Below are positions 10,427 through 20,255 of a DNA stretch of 64,000 nucleotides, in pieces. The notes beneath the pieces were generated by a model, which was not told where the DNA came from, did not search any database, and saw only the letters and a program-made list of their open reading frames with translations. Both the position numbers and the translations under genes were made by a program. Each line of letters begins with the position of its first letter. The stretch's first letter is position 1. The DNA is from an uncultured Clostridium sp. (GTDB taxonomy: Bacteria > Bacillota > Clostridia > TANB77 > CAG-508): NCBI GenBank assembly GCA_948469655.1, contig CAOKMF010000005.1:1-64000 (forward strand), in the 5' to 3' direction.

Positions 10427-10981
10427 CTAAATGTCCATTTGGCTACTAAGAAACCCTGCTGCAGATTCTACAACTTTTTGCTCAGTTTCACCCATTTTTG
10501 TTCTTGCATCTTTTGATAAAAGAATTACACTACCTACAACATCACCTTGAGCTACTATTGGATACACTACCTGAGAATTAAATTTTCTTTCTTTATTATC
10601 ATTTTTTACTACTGGAATAGATACTTCGTTATTATCTTTACTTATATAAACTTCTTTATCATCCATAAGTTGTTCTAATTCTTTTGATAAATCTTGCTCT
10701 AAAAATTCTTTTTTAGCTCCACCAGATACAGCAATTACAGTATCTTTATCTGTTATACAAGCAATATGTCCTGTTGTTTTTGATAAAGTTTCTGCATAAC
10801 CTGTTGCAAATTCTGAAAGTTCTCCGATTGGAGAGTATTTTTTTAATATTACTTCTCCTTCTTTATCTGTAAATATTTCTAGAGGGTCTCCTTCTTTTAT
10901 ACGAAGCACCTTTCTTATCTCTTTTGGAATTACTATTCTTCCTAAATCATCTATTCTTCTAACTACACCTGTTGCTTTCAA
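10427..10981 (-). CDS. spoVT: Stage V sporulation protein T (AbrB-type regulator)
   Basis: 184 residues, the usual SpoVT length. An N-terminal AbrB-type swapped-hairpin DNA-binding domain (MKATGVVRRIDDLGRIVIPKE) is followed by a GAF-like domain from about residue 55. SpoVT controls forespore genes late in sporulation, which supports a spore-forming host. It has no in-frame CGG. ATC GGA at 10820 is out of frame. The gene appears monocistronic. Confidence 0.95.
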   Translation of the reverse strand: MKATGVVRRIDDLGRIVIPKEIRKVLRIKEGDPLEIFTDKEGEVILKKYSPIGELSEFATGYAETLSKTTGHIACITDKDTVIAVSGGAKKEFLEQDLSKELEQLMDDKEVYISKDNNEVSIPVVKNDNKERKFNSQVVYPIVAQGDVVGSVILLSKDARTKMGETEQKVVESAAGFLSSQMDI

Positions 10982-11118
10982 AACAATTCCTCCTTTATAT
11001 TTATACTAATTATTTTTTTGCTTTTAAACCTATTATTTGTAAAGTTTCAAAAAATATTCATTTAAAGTTATATTTGTTTAGTTTTTGTATATAATTCTAT
11101 TAAGGAGTTGATATTTTA

Positions 11119-11304
11119 ATGAATACTAATAGAATAAATGAAATTTTAACAAATAAAGAAAAATGTGATGTTTTTTACAAGGACAAACCTGTTTGGATAC
11201 AAGAATTAAATAATAATATTGCAACAGTTGGGTTTATAGATGGCACAGGTGATAGAGATGTGTACGCAGAAGATTTATATGAAGATAGTTTGCATAGCAA
11301 ATAG
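11119..11304 (+). CDS. sspH: H-type small acid-soluble spore protein
   Basis: 61 residues with the SspH pattern: INEILTNKEKCDVFYKDKPVWIQEL at the N-terminus and a C-terminal acidic stretch. The family is packed in the forespore. AAGGAG is ten bases before the ATG. It lies opposite spoVT and is followed immediately by a bidirectional terminator. Confidence 0.82.
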   Translation: MNTNRINEILTNKEKCDVFYKDKPVWIQELNNNIATVGFIDGTGDRDVYAEDLYEDSLHSK

Positions 11305-11336
11305 AAGAAAGCTAATTTTTGCTTTCTTCTATTTGT
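11301..11336. terminator. Bidirectional terminator between sspH and rdgB
   Basis: The hairpin ATAGAAGAAAGC/GCTTTCTTCTAT lies between convergent genes and overlaps the sspH stop codon. Confidence 0.8.
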
Positions 11337-11340
11337 TTAT

Positions 11341-11943
11341 TTATCCTATTTTTTCTAATAGTTCTTTCCAAGCTTTTTGTCTATGTGTGTGTCCGATTTC
11401 TTCTTCTGTTAAATCATTCATTACTCTATCAAAGCCTTCTGGAATGAAAATTGGTCCAAATGTAAGTTTTCCCAAGCTTCCGCGGTTTTACTGCAATTTT
11501 TCCATTTGTTATTCCTTTTGAAATAATTTTTTCTCCATTTTTTAAAATTGCAGTTAGTACACATTCAAATCTTGCTGTCCTTTTTTCTTCTTCTACATTT
11601 TTCATTTCGTCTAATAATTTATTTATTGCTTTTTCTTGCGGTGCATGGTCTCCTGCATATCTTGCAGAATGTACACCTGGTCTTCCGTCCTAAGCTATCT
11701 ACCATAAGCCCTGTATCATCTGCAACAATTATTTCGTTTATTCCATTTCGTTTACAAAATTTTGAAACAGCTTCTGCTTTAATCAAAGAATTTTCTTCAA
11801 AGGTTTCTCCGATTTTCCTCTATTTCTTCATTAAACCCAATATCTTTTAGTGTTATAAGTTCTACATTATAATTATTATATTTTAAAAATTCTTGTACTT
11901 GATTTTTCTTACCTACATTTCCGGTTGCATATATAATTTTCAT
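11341..11943 (-). CDS. rdgB: XTP/dITP pyrophosphatase (RdgB/HAM1)
   Basis: A 199-residue house-cleaning nucleotidase that hydrolyses XTP and dITP to monophosphates. The start motif IYATGNVGKKNQV, the ENGETFEENSLIKA segment, [23 protein letters not shown] and the C-terminal GHTHRQKA match the family. In-frame CGG codons at 11809, 11685 and 11480 must each be read with +1, giving the glycines of ENGET, GGRPG and KPGSLG. ACC GGA in the start motif is an out-of-frame CGG and is not shifted. 603 bases minus three equals exactly 200 codons. Confidence 0.94.
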
Positions 11944-12024
11944 AACTTGCCTCCATGTGTTTTTGAGTAATTTTATCATAATTATGTGATACTTTCAAGT
12001 AAGATGCTTTGATAAAAAACATAT

Positions 12025-12053
12025 TTGCATAATTTACATAAATATGGTATAAT
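12025..12053 (+). promoter_or_regulatory. Cassette 1 promoter
   Basis: TTGCAT (12025-12030) and TATAAT (12048-12053) lie 17 bases apart, with TTTACATAAA (12033-12042) in the spacer. The same spacer motif is found in three other cassette promoters. Confidence 0.8.
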
Positions 12054-12104
12054 TGTTACATATTTGGCAAAGTGCCAAGTAAAAAGCAAAATGAGGGAAA
12101 TACC

Positions 12105-12680
12105 ATGGATAGCACCTATTCAACTATCAAACGGCTGGAAAAGATAAGTGATGATGAGTACTATTTTGGCTTTTCAAGGCCTATACAAGGCTCTATCTAC
12201 ACCATTTATCATGAAGGCAAAATATCATCTAAGTCTGTGAAGCAACTCTTAAGCGGTACTTATCAATTGGGCACTAACGGTTTGATTGACAAAAAAATGA
12301 AAATCGTAGTTCCTAACAATTCATTCTGCCTTGTGCAGTTTGAGTTTGATGGCTTCTTAGTGGAGCTTTCTTCACAGGCATTACTTTCAGAATTAAGGCT
12401 TCAGTCTATAAATCAAAAGTGTAACGATATTTACTCTGTTACATTGAAGTCTGCTGATGATAGTCTATTTAATTTCATCATTTCAGAGACAACTTACTAT
12501 GCTTTGATTGAAGTATTAGACTTACCTGTGGATACTGTAATCATGAAATTTCCTGATGCAGAGTTTATAATTTTCGAGCCTAATCTTAATGAAGGTGAGC
12601 TTGGCATGAAGCTTGCATGTTCAATAATCGTTTCTCTCAAGGATATAAGTTTGAAGGCGTACTTCACAAAAACTGAATAA
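12105..12680 (+). CDS. Cassette 1 protein, unknown function
   Basis: 191 residues from the ATG at 12105, which has GAGGG upstream. I do not recognise the family. There is no signal peptide or transmembrane helix, the protein is rich in beta-type sequence, and C/G-ending codons are commoner than in neighbours. It has its own promoter and terminator. Codon 10 is an in-frame CGG (12132-12134) in an otherwise open frame. Applying the +1 rule of the surrounding genes gives a 13-residue peptide ending at TAA. Either CGG is read as arginine here or the gene is gated. An upstream ATG at 12072 lacks a ribosome site. Confidence 0.6.
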   Translation: MDSTYSTIKRLEKISDDEYYFGFSRPIQGSIYTIYHEGKISSKSVKQLLSGTYQLGTNGLIDKKMKIVVPNNSFCLVQFEFDGFLVELSSQALLSELRLQSINQKCNDIYSVTLKSADDSLFNFIISETTYYALIEVLDLPVDTVIMKFPDAEFIIFEPNLNEGELGMKLACSIIVSLKDISLKAYFTKTE

Positions 12681-12697
12681 TGGTATTTTCAAAACCG

Positions 12698-12734
12698 CAA
12701 AAGCCCTAGACTGTGTTTTAGTCTAGGGCTTTTG
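12698..12734 (+). terminator. Cassette 1 terminator
   Basis: A perfect 14-base inverted repeat CAAAAGCCCTAGAC/GTCTAGGGCTTTTG with a nine-base loop, placed 18 bases after the cassette stop codon. It also faces the convergent DUF4160 gene. Confidence 0.85.
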
Positions 12735-12749
12735 CTATTGATATATTTT

Positions 12750-13028
12750 CTAACAATAAAATTTAATTTCATTTACTCCATAAAAATTCTTCCATTCTGA
12801 TATAATAAAGAAATAATTTGATTGTATAGCTTTAAATAATTTATTCAAATCTTGTTTTGGTATTTTATTCTCATTATTAGCTAAAATACAGTCTCCGCTT
12901 TTAGTAATCCATACCTTTGTTGAATTTTTATTCGGACTTCCTTTTGAAATATGAACATGTATAGGCTCAAAGTTCTCATTTGCCCAAAAGAATATAGTAT
13001 ATCCTAAATAATTGAAAAGATTAGGCAC
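12750..13028 (-). CDS. DUF4160-like small protein
   Basis: 92 residues from a GTG start at 13028, with GGAGG eight bases upstream inside the end of the preceding gene. The PNLFNYLGYTIFFWANE...PIHVHISKG region matches the DUF4160 pattern, in which conserved histidines follow a short hydrophobic strand. DUF4160 proteins are often paired with a small partner, as here, and some pairs have been proposed as toxin-antitoxin systems. That role is only an inference. It overlaps the upstream partner by eight bases. Confidence 0.6.
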   Translation of the reverse strand: MPNLFNYLGYTIFFWANENFEPIHVHISKGSPNKNSTKVWITKSGDCILANNENKIPKQDLNKLFKAIQSNYFFIISEWKNFYGVNEIKFYC

Positions 13029-13296
13029 TTTGCACTCCTCCTTTTTTAGCAATATCAAAGAAATATCCTGCACCTCTTTCAACTACAGTTTTAAATATTG
13101 CAATTTCGTTATCAGTATAATTCCCTTCTTTTTTTACAATTTCATAACTTGGTAATTCAAATATTACTGTATCAAACCCATTTTCTGCTGGTCTTTCAAA
13201 GCAAATAATAATATATTCTTCTCCATCTTCTTTTTTTCGAATATCAGAAGATACTACTAATGTTCCATCTGCATAAGTAACAAATTCGTGCATCAT
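13021..13296 (-). CDS. Small partner prot of DUF4160-like gene, unknown
   Basis: 91 residues (MMHEFVTYADGTLVV...). I do not recognise the family. A GGAGAG site precedes two tandem ATG codons, so the start is 13296 or 13293. Its last codons overlap the GTG start and contain the ribosome site of the DUF4160-like gene, so the two are translationally coupled. Confidence 0.55.
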   Translation of the reverse strand: MMHEFVTYADGTLVVSSDIRKKEDGEEYIIICFERPAENGFDTVIFELPSYEIVKKEGNYTDNEIAIFKTVVERGAGYFFDIAKKGGVQSA

Positions 13297-13378
13297 TTTT
13301 TATCACTCTCCATTTTATATTATCTAGTATAATACTACACTTTATTCTTTATTATACTTTCAAAATAATATACATTAT

Positions 13379-14985
13379 TTATTTTTTCACATTCTTTGCA
13401 GCTTCTACTAATCCTACGAACAAAGGCTGTGGCCTATCTGGTCTTGATTTAAACTCTGGGTGGAATTGTCCTGCTATGAAATATGGATGTTTTGTATATT
13501 CTACTATTTCTACAAGTAGTCCATCAGGTGATGTTCCCGAAATTTTTAAACCATTTTTTTCACAAATTTCTCTATAATCATTGTTAAATTCAAATCTATG
13601 TCTGTGTCTTTCTGATATTTCTTCTTTTCCATATAACTTTTTAGCTAGGCTTCCGGTCTTTTAGAACACATGGATATGCTCCAAGTCTCATTGTTCCACC
13701 CTTTTTATATACACCTTTTTGATTTTCCATTATATGTATTACTGGGTTTTTGCAGGTTTCGTCAAATTCTTCTGAGTTAACATCTTCTAAGTCACAAACA
13801 TTTCTTATAAATTCTACAACTGCCATTTGCATTCCAAGGCATATTCCTAAAAACGGTATATTATTTTCTCTTACATATTTTATTGCATGTATCTTTCCTT
13901 CTATTCCCCTATTTCCAAATCCTCCTGGTATTACTATTCCTTGTACATCTTTTAATTTTTCTGCCACATTCTTTTCTGTTATTGTTTCTGAATCAATATA
14001 TTTTATATCTATATTTACATTATTTGCATATCCACCATGTCTTAAACTTTCAGCAACTGATAAATATGAATCTTCTAATCTTACATATTTTCCAACTATT
14101 GCAATTTTTACTTTTTCTTTTCCTATATTTCTTATATTTTCTATCATGTCTTCCCACGGTTTGTTATTTGGCTCTACTTTATCTAGTTTTAAATGCTTAC
14201 ACACTGCTGTTGCTAGTCCTTGTTCTTCTAGCATCAATGGCACAGCATATAAATTGTCGGCTGTTAGGTTTTGTATGACACATTCTTTTCTAACATTGCA
14301 AAATAGAGCAATTTTTTCTTTCATGATTTCTTCCATTTCATGCTCGCTTCTGCAAACTAATATATCTGGTTTTATTCCAAAAGATTGAAGTTCTTTAACT
14401 GAATGCTGTGTTGGTTTTGATTTTAGTTCATTTGAGCCATATATATATGGAAGTAATGTAACATGTATATATATTACATCTTCTTTTTCTCTTTCTAGTC
14501 CAATTTGACGTATTGCTTCTATAAATGCTAAGCTTTCCATATCTCCAACTGTTCCACCAAGTTCAGTTATAACTACATCTACATCAGAATTTTCAAAACT
14601 ATATATTTTTTCTTTTATTTCATTTGTTATATGAGGTACTAATTGTACTGTCTTTCCTAAATAGTCCCCTCTTCTTTCTTTACTTATTACACTTTGGTAA
14701 ATCTTTCCAGAAGTTACAGAAGAATTTTTACTTAAATTTTCGTCTGTAAATCTTTCATAATGTCCTAAATCTAAGTCTGTCTCTGCTCCATCTTCTGTTA
14801 CAAATACTTCTCCGTGTTCATATGGACTCATTGTTCCTGGGTCTACATTTATATATGGGTCAAATTTTTGATTTGTTACCTTATATCCTCTATTTTTTAG
14901 TAATCTTCCGAAGTGATGCTGCTGTTATTCCTTTTCCAAGTCCTGATACAACTCCTCCTGTAACAAATACATATTTTTTACTCAT
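13379..14985 (-). CDS. pyrG: CTP synthase
   Basis: A 534-residue glutamine-hydrolysing CTP synthase that aminates UTP to CTP. The synthetase P-loop region [16 protein letters not shown] and [17 protein letters not shown], the glutaminase nucleophile loop FLGICLGMQ and the C-terminal FHPEFKSRP are present. In-frame CGG at 14908 (SLGRLL) and 13653 (LKDGSLA) must be read with +1. Otherwise the enzyme ends after 31 residues, or loses its last ~90 including the glutaminase histidine. TCG GGA near 13540 is out of frame and unshifted. It is preceded by a leader terminator. Confidence 0.96.
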
Positions 14986-15020
14986 AACTTTATTTTCCTT
15001 TCTTTAACCCATATTTTGAA

Positions 15021-15074
15021 ACAAAAAAATAGATTAAAATCACTACTCCAAAAAAAGGGGTTTTTTTTTAATCT
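15021..15074 (-). promoter_or_regulatory. pyrG leader terminator (attenuator)
   Basis: Between the pyrG promoter and its ATG, a nine-base inverted repeat (AGATTAAAA/TTTTAATCT, 15031-15074) on the reverse strand is followed by a T run (15021-15030). Its long loop contains a CCCC run and GGAG. A terminator in the leader implies attenuation. In Bacillus, pyrG is controlled by CTP-sensitive reiterative initiation, but I do not see the GGG start needed for that mechanism. Confidence 0.65.
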
Positions 15075-15082
15075 ACTTAAAT

Positions 15083-15111
15083 ATAATAACACCTTTTTTT
15101 GCAAAATGCAA
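15083..15111 (-). promoter_or_regulatory. pyrG promoter
   Basis: On the reverse strand TTGCAT (15106-15111) and TATTAT (15083-15088) have a 17-base spacer and point toward the leader terminator and pyrG. Confidence 0.65.
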
Positions 15112-15180
15112 CAGATTTTTACATTTAAATGTAATTTTTATATTTGATATTACATTAAAATGTATAAATTTTACCAAAAC

Positions 15181-15209
15181 TTGCATTGTTTAACATAATG
15201 TGGTATAAT
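15181..15209 (+). promoter_or_regulatory. Promoter of M20 amidohydrolase gene
   Basis: TTGCAT (15181-15186) and TATAAT (15204-15209) with a 17-base spacer, about 50 bases before the ATG at 15258. Confidence 0.75.
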
Positions 15210-15257
15210 TACATTGTTATTTATAAATTTTTTAATATATAAGGAGTATACATTACG

Positions 15258-16691
15258 ATGAATAAAGAACAATTATTGGAATTGTTAAAAAAGGATAGAC
15301 ATCCAAGTTCTAAAAATAACAATAGAATTGTAAAGCTTGAAGACTTTTTTGATTTTAATTCCAATGAGCCTATAAATAGGTTAGCTTATACTGAAGAAGA
15401 TATGAAATATAAAATTAAAATAATTGAGACAATGAAAAAATTGGGAATGGATATAACTTTAGATAAAGTTCGGAAATATCTGTGGAACAATTAAACTCCG
15501 GAGCCAATCCTAAAAAAACACTTGCAATAGGTTCTCATACAGACTCTGTATATAACGGTGGTCAGTATGATGGTCCTGCACGGTGTAATAGTCGCTCTTC
15601 AGACAGTCGAAAATCTTATTAGAAGTAAAAGATGTAATGGAATTATTAAAGTTCCAATATATGCATGTGAAGAATCTTCTAGATTTGGTGTTTCTTGTAT
15701 TGGAAGCAAATTTCTAAATGGAAATTTAACAGAAAACGATTTTAATAATATTGTAGATAAAAAAGATGAAAAAACAACTTTAAAAAGTGCAATAGAATAT
15801 GCAAAATCATATTTGCTTGAACATGTAGAAGACGTACAAGAAGTAGATAAAATTTTTGATAAGGTAGATTATTCTTTGGAAGCTCATATTGAACAATATG
15901 ACCTTTTAACACAAAAATCTAAAAAGTTATTACTTTTTGAGCAAGATATTATAGGAATTATAACTGAAATTGGTTCAGCAGTTAGAGTTAAATATGAAGT
16001 TCATGGAAAGTCAGGTCATACTGGTTCTACTCCAATGAATAAAAGAAAAAATGCAGTAGATGCTACATCTATTGTTGGATATGAAATCATGAAGCTTGGC
16101 AAAAGATATGAAAGAAAAAGCTTGGGAAGAGCAAGTCAAGTAGAAATTAACACTCCTAACCATAAGGGAAGTTTTAATCAACTATCAAGTAATGCAAATG
16201 GTCTTATTGATTTTAGGCTTCTTGGAGATAACAAACCAGAAGATGTATTAAAAGCTTTTGGTAGAATTACTAGAAAAGCTGGAAGAAAAACCAAGACAAA
16301 GATAACTACAAATGTAGTATCAACTGGAATTCCTGTTGCAACAAGTGAATCCCTAAATTCTGGTATTGCAAATATATGTGAAATACACAACATTAAACAT
16401 ATATTTATGCCTTCTTATCCAGGACAAGATACTGGATATGTGCCAGCTAAAGAAAAGACTATGATATTTATACCATCAACTGGTGGAAGTCATGACCCAG
16501 CAGAAAATGCAAGACCTAAAGATATAGAAACTGCAACTAAAGTATTTACAAATTTTTCTGAAAATTTATTGTTAGAAAATATAAGAGATAGATTGGTCCT
16601 TCCTTCTAGTAGTAATGAAACACCTTATTCAGGAATACCTAGTGGACCTTCTATAAGTATTGATAAAAATATATTAGATAGACAAAATTAA
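15258..16691 (+). CDS. M20/M28-family amidohydrolase (allantoate/N-carbamoyl amino acid hydrolase type)
   Basis: 476 residues. The metal-site motif GSHTDSVYNGGQYDGPAGV contains the histidine and aspartate ligands, followed by ACEESSRFG with the catalytic glutamates. A dimerisation domain follows, then GGSHDPAEN with the last histidine. Three in-frame CGG codons lie in the first third (15471, 15499, 15581) and give the glycines of VGNICG, KLGANP and GPAGV when read with +1. Straight translation gives only 78 residues without any metal ligand. AAC GGT at 15556 is out of frame and unshifted. The substrate cannot be fixed from sequence alone. Confidence 0.85.
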
Positions 16692-16692
16692 C

Positions 16693-16733
16693 AAAAAAAT
16701 AGAAACTAATAAACTTTTAGTTTCTATTTTTTT
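16693..16733 (+). terminator. Terminator after M20 gene
   Basis: A hairpin with the arms AATAGAAACTA/TAGTTTCTATT is flanked by A and T runs and lies directly after the stop codon. Confidence 0.8.
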
Positions 16734-16785
16734 GTTCTATTTTATCTCCTTTCTACATACTATTTTGTAAAAGGAGTTATGTACT

Positions 16786-17326
16786 ATGTTTGTTTTTAAT
16801 GTTAAGGTTAATTCAGGGAAGTTGTTTAAATTTATTTTGTGTTTAATGATAATTATTCGGTTTATGCATTTTAGGAATTACTGTATATAAAATAATATTT
16901 AAAAGCCAAGACGTAAGTTCTTCTGATGTCTATCAAATTACACCTAATAATTACACTAATATCTTAAATTCTGTACATAACGATATTGATACATACATAG
17001 GTCAAAGAATAAGTTTTTCGGGATATGTATATAGAGTATATGATTTAAAAGATACAGAATTTGTTCTAGCTCGTGATATGATAGTTAGCTCTGACTTTCA
17101 AACAGTCGTTGTCGGTTTCTTATGTTCTTATAATAATGCAAAAGAATTTAAAGATGGAACTTGGGTTCAAATTACCGGAAAAATCGCAAAAGGATATTAT
17201 CATGGAGATATACCAGTCATTCAAATAGAAAATATAAAAAATACAGATAAACCAAAAGATGAATTGGTTTATCCGCCAGATAATTTATATATTCCAACTT
17301 CTACCCTACTATACAATGGGTCTTAG
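16786..17326 (+). CDS. Membrane-anchored protein with DUF1980/YcgQ-like C-terminal domain
   Basis: 179 residues. An N-terminal transmembrane helix (about 13-35) is followed by an extracellular domain resembling the OB-like C-terminal domain of YcgQ ([13 protein letters not shown]...[13 protein letters not shown]...[10 protein letters not shown]). An in-frame CGG (16858-16860) sits inside the transmembrane helix and needs a +1 shift (IIIGLCILG). TCG GGA, GTC GGT and ACC GGA downstream are out of frame and unshifted. AAGGAG is ten bases before the ATG. The 3' end overlaps the convergent M24 peptidase gene by 26 bases. Confidence 0.6.
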
Positions 17327-18364
17327 GAGATTTAGTTAAAGTCTCAAACCCATATTTTGTAACTAGCACAGTATCTTCTATTCTAACACCATATCTCCCT
17401 GGAATATATACTCCGAGGTTCTATGGCAAGTACCATATTTTCTTTTAATGTTCTTTCATTTTTTTGAGATAAAACAGGATCTTCATGAACATTCATACCT
17501 ATTCCATGTCCGAAGTGCATGAACTAAATCATAGCCATTCATATTAAGATTTCCTTCTACGATTCTAGCTATTATTTTTATGCTAGCTCCATCTTGTATT
17601 TCGTTTAAAGCAATTTCTTGATTATTAAGGACAAGATCATAAACTCTTTTTGCATCTTCCCTTATATTATCTACAAATATAGTCCTTGTCATATCTGAAC
17701 AGTATCCATTATAACTACATCCCATATCTATTGTAATTAAATCTCCTGACTGTATCTGCCTACTTCCTGGAACCCAATGTGGAACAGAAGAGTTCTCACC
17801 ACTTGCAACTATTGTATCAAATGCTGGGACTCCCCCACTTGCTTTAAAAAATCTCTCTATTTCGTCTGAAATTTGCTTTTCGGTCATTCCTTTTTTTATG
17901 TATTTTAAAAGATATGTAAAACAATCGTCTGTAATTTCACATGCTTTTTTTATATATTTTATCTCATCTAAATCTTTTATTTGTCTTTGCTTTTCAATGG
18001 CTCCTTCTGTTTCTACTAATGAATGAATTTTATATCTTGGCATTATTTGCTTATATTTAGCATAAGTAACATAGTTCTCTTCAAAGCCTACATTTTCGCA
18101 AAACATAAAAAAGTTTTCGTAGTCTTCTTCTGTTAAGTCTCTTACATTAGTTACTATTATTTCATCATCTATTGTAAGGGTAGCTTGTACTTTCTCTATA
18201 TATCTGTCGTCTGTTATGAAAAAATTCTCTTTTAAAGTTAAAAGTAGCATCCCTTCTGCATCAATATTTGTAAGATAATATATATTTACTGGATTTGTTA
18301 CAATCATTCCTTGAATATCCTTAGATTTCAAATTATTTCTTATCCATGTTAGTCTATCATTCAT
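17301..18364 (-). CDS. M24-family aminopeptidase (Xaa-Pro peptidase)
   Basis: 353 residues. An N-terminal creatinase-like domain is followed by the pita-bread metallopeptidase. Metal ligands are in [44 protein letters not shown] and VRIEDT. In-frame CGG at 17510 (the first G of GHGIG) and 17413 (EPGVY) must be read with +1. Read straight, the protein ends at residue 293 without the histidine and glutamate ligands. The family removes N-terminal residues preceding proline. Its 3' end overlaps the convergent gene. Confidence 0.92.
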
Positions 18365-18413
18365 TATACAATTACCCTCCTCTTAACAAGTAATACGCAG
18401 TTTATCCTTTGAA

Positions 18414-19151
18414 TTAAGCCATACCGAGTGTAAAAATCTTAGCCAAAACTGTAAAAATTATATTAAATGGCACAAGCATATTTATAAAACAAGCTATTAC
18501 TATAAATGGTCCAAACGGTATGTATTCACTTTTCTTTTTTATTTTAGCAAGAAGCAAGAAAACACTTATGGCTGCAGCAAATAAAAACGCCATAAGTATT
18601 ATTGTTATAGTGTTTGCAAATCCAAAATAAAGTCCGAAGAGCCCCCATCAACTTTACATCTCCAAAGCCCATCGCTTCTTTTCCTGCAATTAATCCACCA
18701 ATTAAAGTTATAATTAAAAATACTCCGTCCGCCGTACAGCCATTCCTAAAACTGCATTTGTTATAAGATTCATACTATACATTCCAGATATAATCATTGA
18801 TGCAAGTCCCACTTCAAATATGCTTAAGTTAAGCCTGTTTGGTATTATTTGATGTTTATAATCAATTATAAAAGCAATTATTATCATAGGTGTAAGAATG
18901 ACATATTTTATAAGTTGTAAGTTTTCTAAAAATTGATTTTTTATTCCATGCATTACAAGTAAAACTAAATATAGTATAACTGTTATAATTATCAATGTAT
19001 AATCTATTTTAAATTCTTTAAAAAAGTCCTTTGAAATTACTTTTTCATGCTTTGGCATTCTCTTTATACACCAACTTGAAATTTGCCCTGCGATTATTCC
19101 AAGTATGCAAAATAATACATAAAAAAGTATATGTATATTGTAAAGATACAT
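18414..19151 (-). CDS. Prepilin peptidase (type IV leader peptidase, A24)
   Basis: 244 residues, polytopic membrane protein. The two catalytic aspartates are in IIDYKHQIIPN and GFGDVKLM. The four-cysteine methyltransferase region of longer homologues is absent. Three in-frame CGG codons (18732, 18725, 18634) must be read with +1. The first two generate the triple glycine AVGGGVF, with an out-of-frame CGG between them (18729) read normally. The third gives ALGLYFG. It starts two bases after yqeG. A CpaE-like gene elsewhere in the window suggests a pilus or pseudopilus system. Confidence 0.88.
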
Positions 19152-19153
19152 AT

Positions 19154-19662
19154 CTATTTGTTTCCCCCGTTCTTCTTTTTTAGATATCTTTTAATTATTA
19201 AATTTTCAAGAGGTCTTTTTACTTTTGTTACAAATATATCCCTCTTATCTATTGGTTTTGTTAGTATTGCATACATTTCCATTCTGTTTGCACCTATTAC
19301 ATCTGTAAGTATTTGGTCACCGTACAACGGCTATTTTGTTACTTTCTAATTTTAAATTTTTCTTTGCCTGCATAAATCCTTTTTTTAAAGGTTTCTTTGC
19401 AAACATACTGTACGGTATATTAAGTTCATTTGCAACTCTTTCTACTTTTTCTTTTTTATTTGTATTTGATAGTATATAAAATTTTATGCCTTGTCCTTTT
19501 AAATTATTACACCAATCCTTTACTCCGTGGAAGCAAAACTTTATCAAAATCTATTAAAGTATTGTCTATATCTAAAATTATTCCTTTTAGATTATTTTTC
19601 TTTAAAAATTCTATCGTTATTTTTGTTACATTTTCTAAGTATGCATTTGGGTAAATTAACAT
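19154..19662 (-). CDS. YqeG-family HAD IIIA phosphatase
   Basis: 168 residues of the HAD superfamily. Motif I is ILDIDNTLIDFD, motif II is YILSNTN, the lysine is in AKKPLKKGF and motif III is VVGDQILTDVIGANR. In-frame CGG at 19525 (LLPGVKDW) and 19320 (VVGDQ, the motif III glycine) must be read with +1. AAC GGG near the end is out of frame and unshifted. AAGGAG precedes the ATG. The cellular substrate is not established. Confidence 0.9.
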
Positions 19663-19754
19663 TTTTTGTTCTCCTTTGTGATTTGCTACTATTCTATCAG
19701 CCTAAAGCGTTTTTGTCAAATATATATTAAACTTAAAACAAATGTAAAATATAC

Positions 19755-19802
19755 AAAAAAGAAATAGACACACCCTGTAAAAATTTTACATCAAGTGTGT
19801 CT
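19755..19802 (-). terminator. Cassette 2 terminator
   Basis: On the reverse strand the inverted repeat AGACACAC/GTGTGTCT is followed by a T-rich run, 29 bases after the cassette 2 stop codon. Confidence 0.8.
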
Positions 19803-19830
19803 ACTTCCACTTTAGACATTTCAAAAACAT

Positions 19831-20163
19831 TTAAGCATACATGATTTTGCAGTCTCTGATTCGCTTATGCCAAGACCACATAAACCCAGCAATTTCCTCA
19901 CGCGAAAATCTCTCCGGACAAAAAGCAATTGCTCCTTCAGAACTTCCGATCTCATCTCCTTCTTCCCTAATCGCATAAACCTTATCCTTCGGTTTATTTG
20001 CCAAAGAGTTTGCGATCTGCATCATGTTTCTCTCATCGCCTTCAGACGTACGTTTCGGATCGATTACCACCATTACCTTCTTTCCTGAAGGCATTTTTTC
20101 AATCATCTCGAAAGTTCCTCCTTTTTCGGCATTTCTCATAGCATTCTTACCGTTTCTCTCCAT
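19831..20163 (-). CDS. Cassette 2 protein, unknown function
   Basis: 110 residues from the ATG at 20163, with AGGAG seven bases upstream. It is charged and soluble (GKKVMVVIDPKRTSEGDERN...FMWSWHKRIRDCK). I do not recognise it. Codon use is GC-richer than in neighbours (ATC, GCC, CCG, GTC). There is no in-frame CGG, and ATC GGA and AAC GGT are out of frame. Its own promoter and terminator make it a stand-alone unit between yqeG and the MFS gene. Confidence 0.55.
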   Translation of the reverse strand: MERNGKNAMRNAEKGGTFEMIEKMPSGKKVMVVIDPKRTSEGDERNMMQIANSLANKPKDKVYAIREEGDEIGSSEGAIAFCPERFSREEIAGFMWSWHKRIRDCKIMYA

Positions 20164-20226
20164 GTCCTTTCTCCTTCTGTTTGAATTTTTTAGAACTACT
20201 TGCAAGCGAATTTTCGCTTATATATA

Positions 20227-20255
20227 ATTATACTCCATTTTATGTAAATTGTCAA
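20227..20255 (-). promoter_or_regulatory. Cassette 2 promoter
   Basis: On the reverse strand a consensus TTGACA (20250-20255) and TATAAT (20227-20232) have 17 bases between them. The spacer contains TTTACATAAA (20239-20248), and the first 12 bases of the spacer are identical to those of the cassette 3 promoter. Confidence 0.85.
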
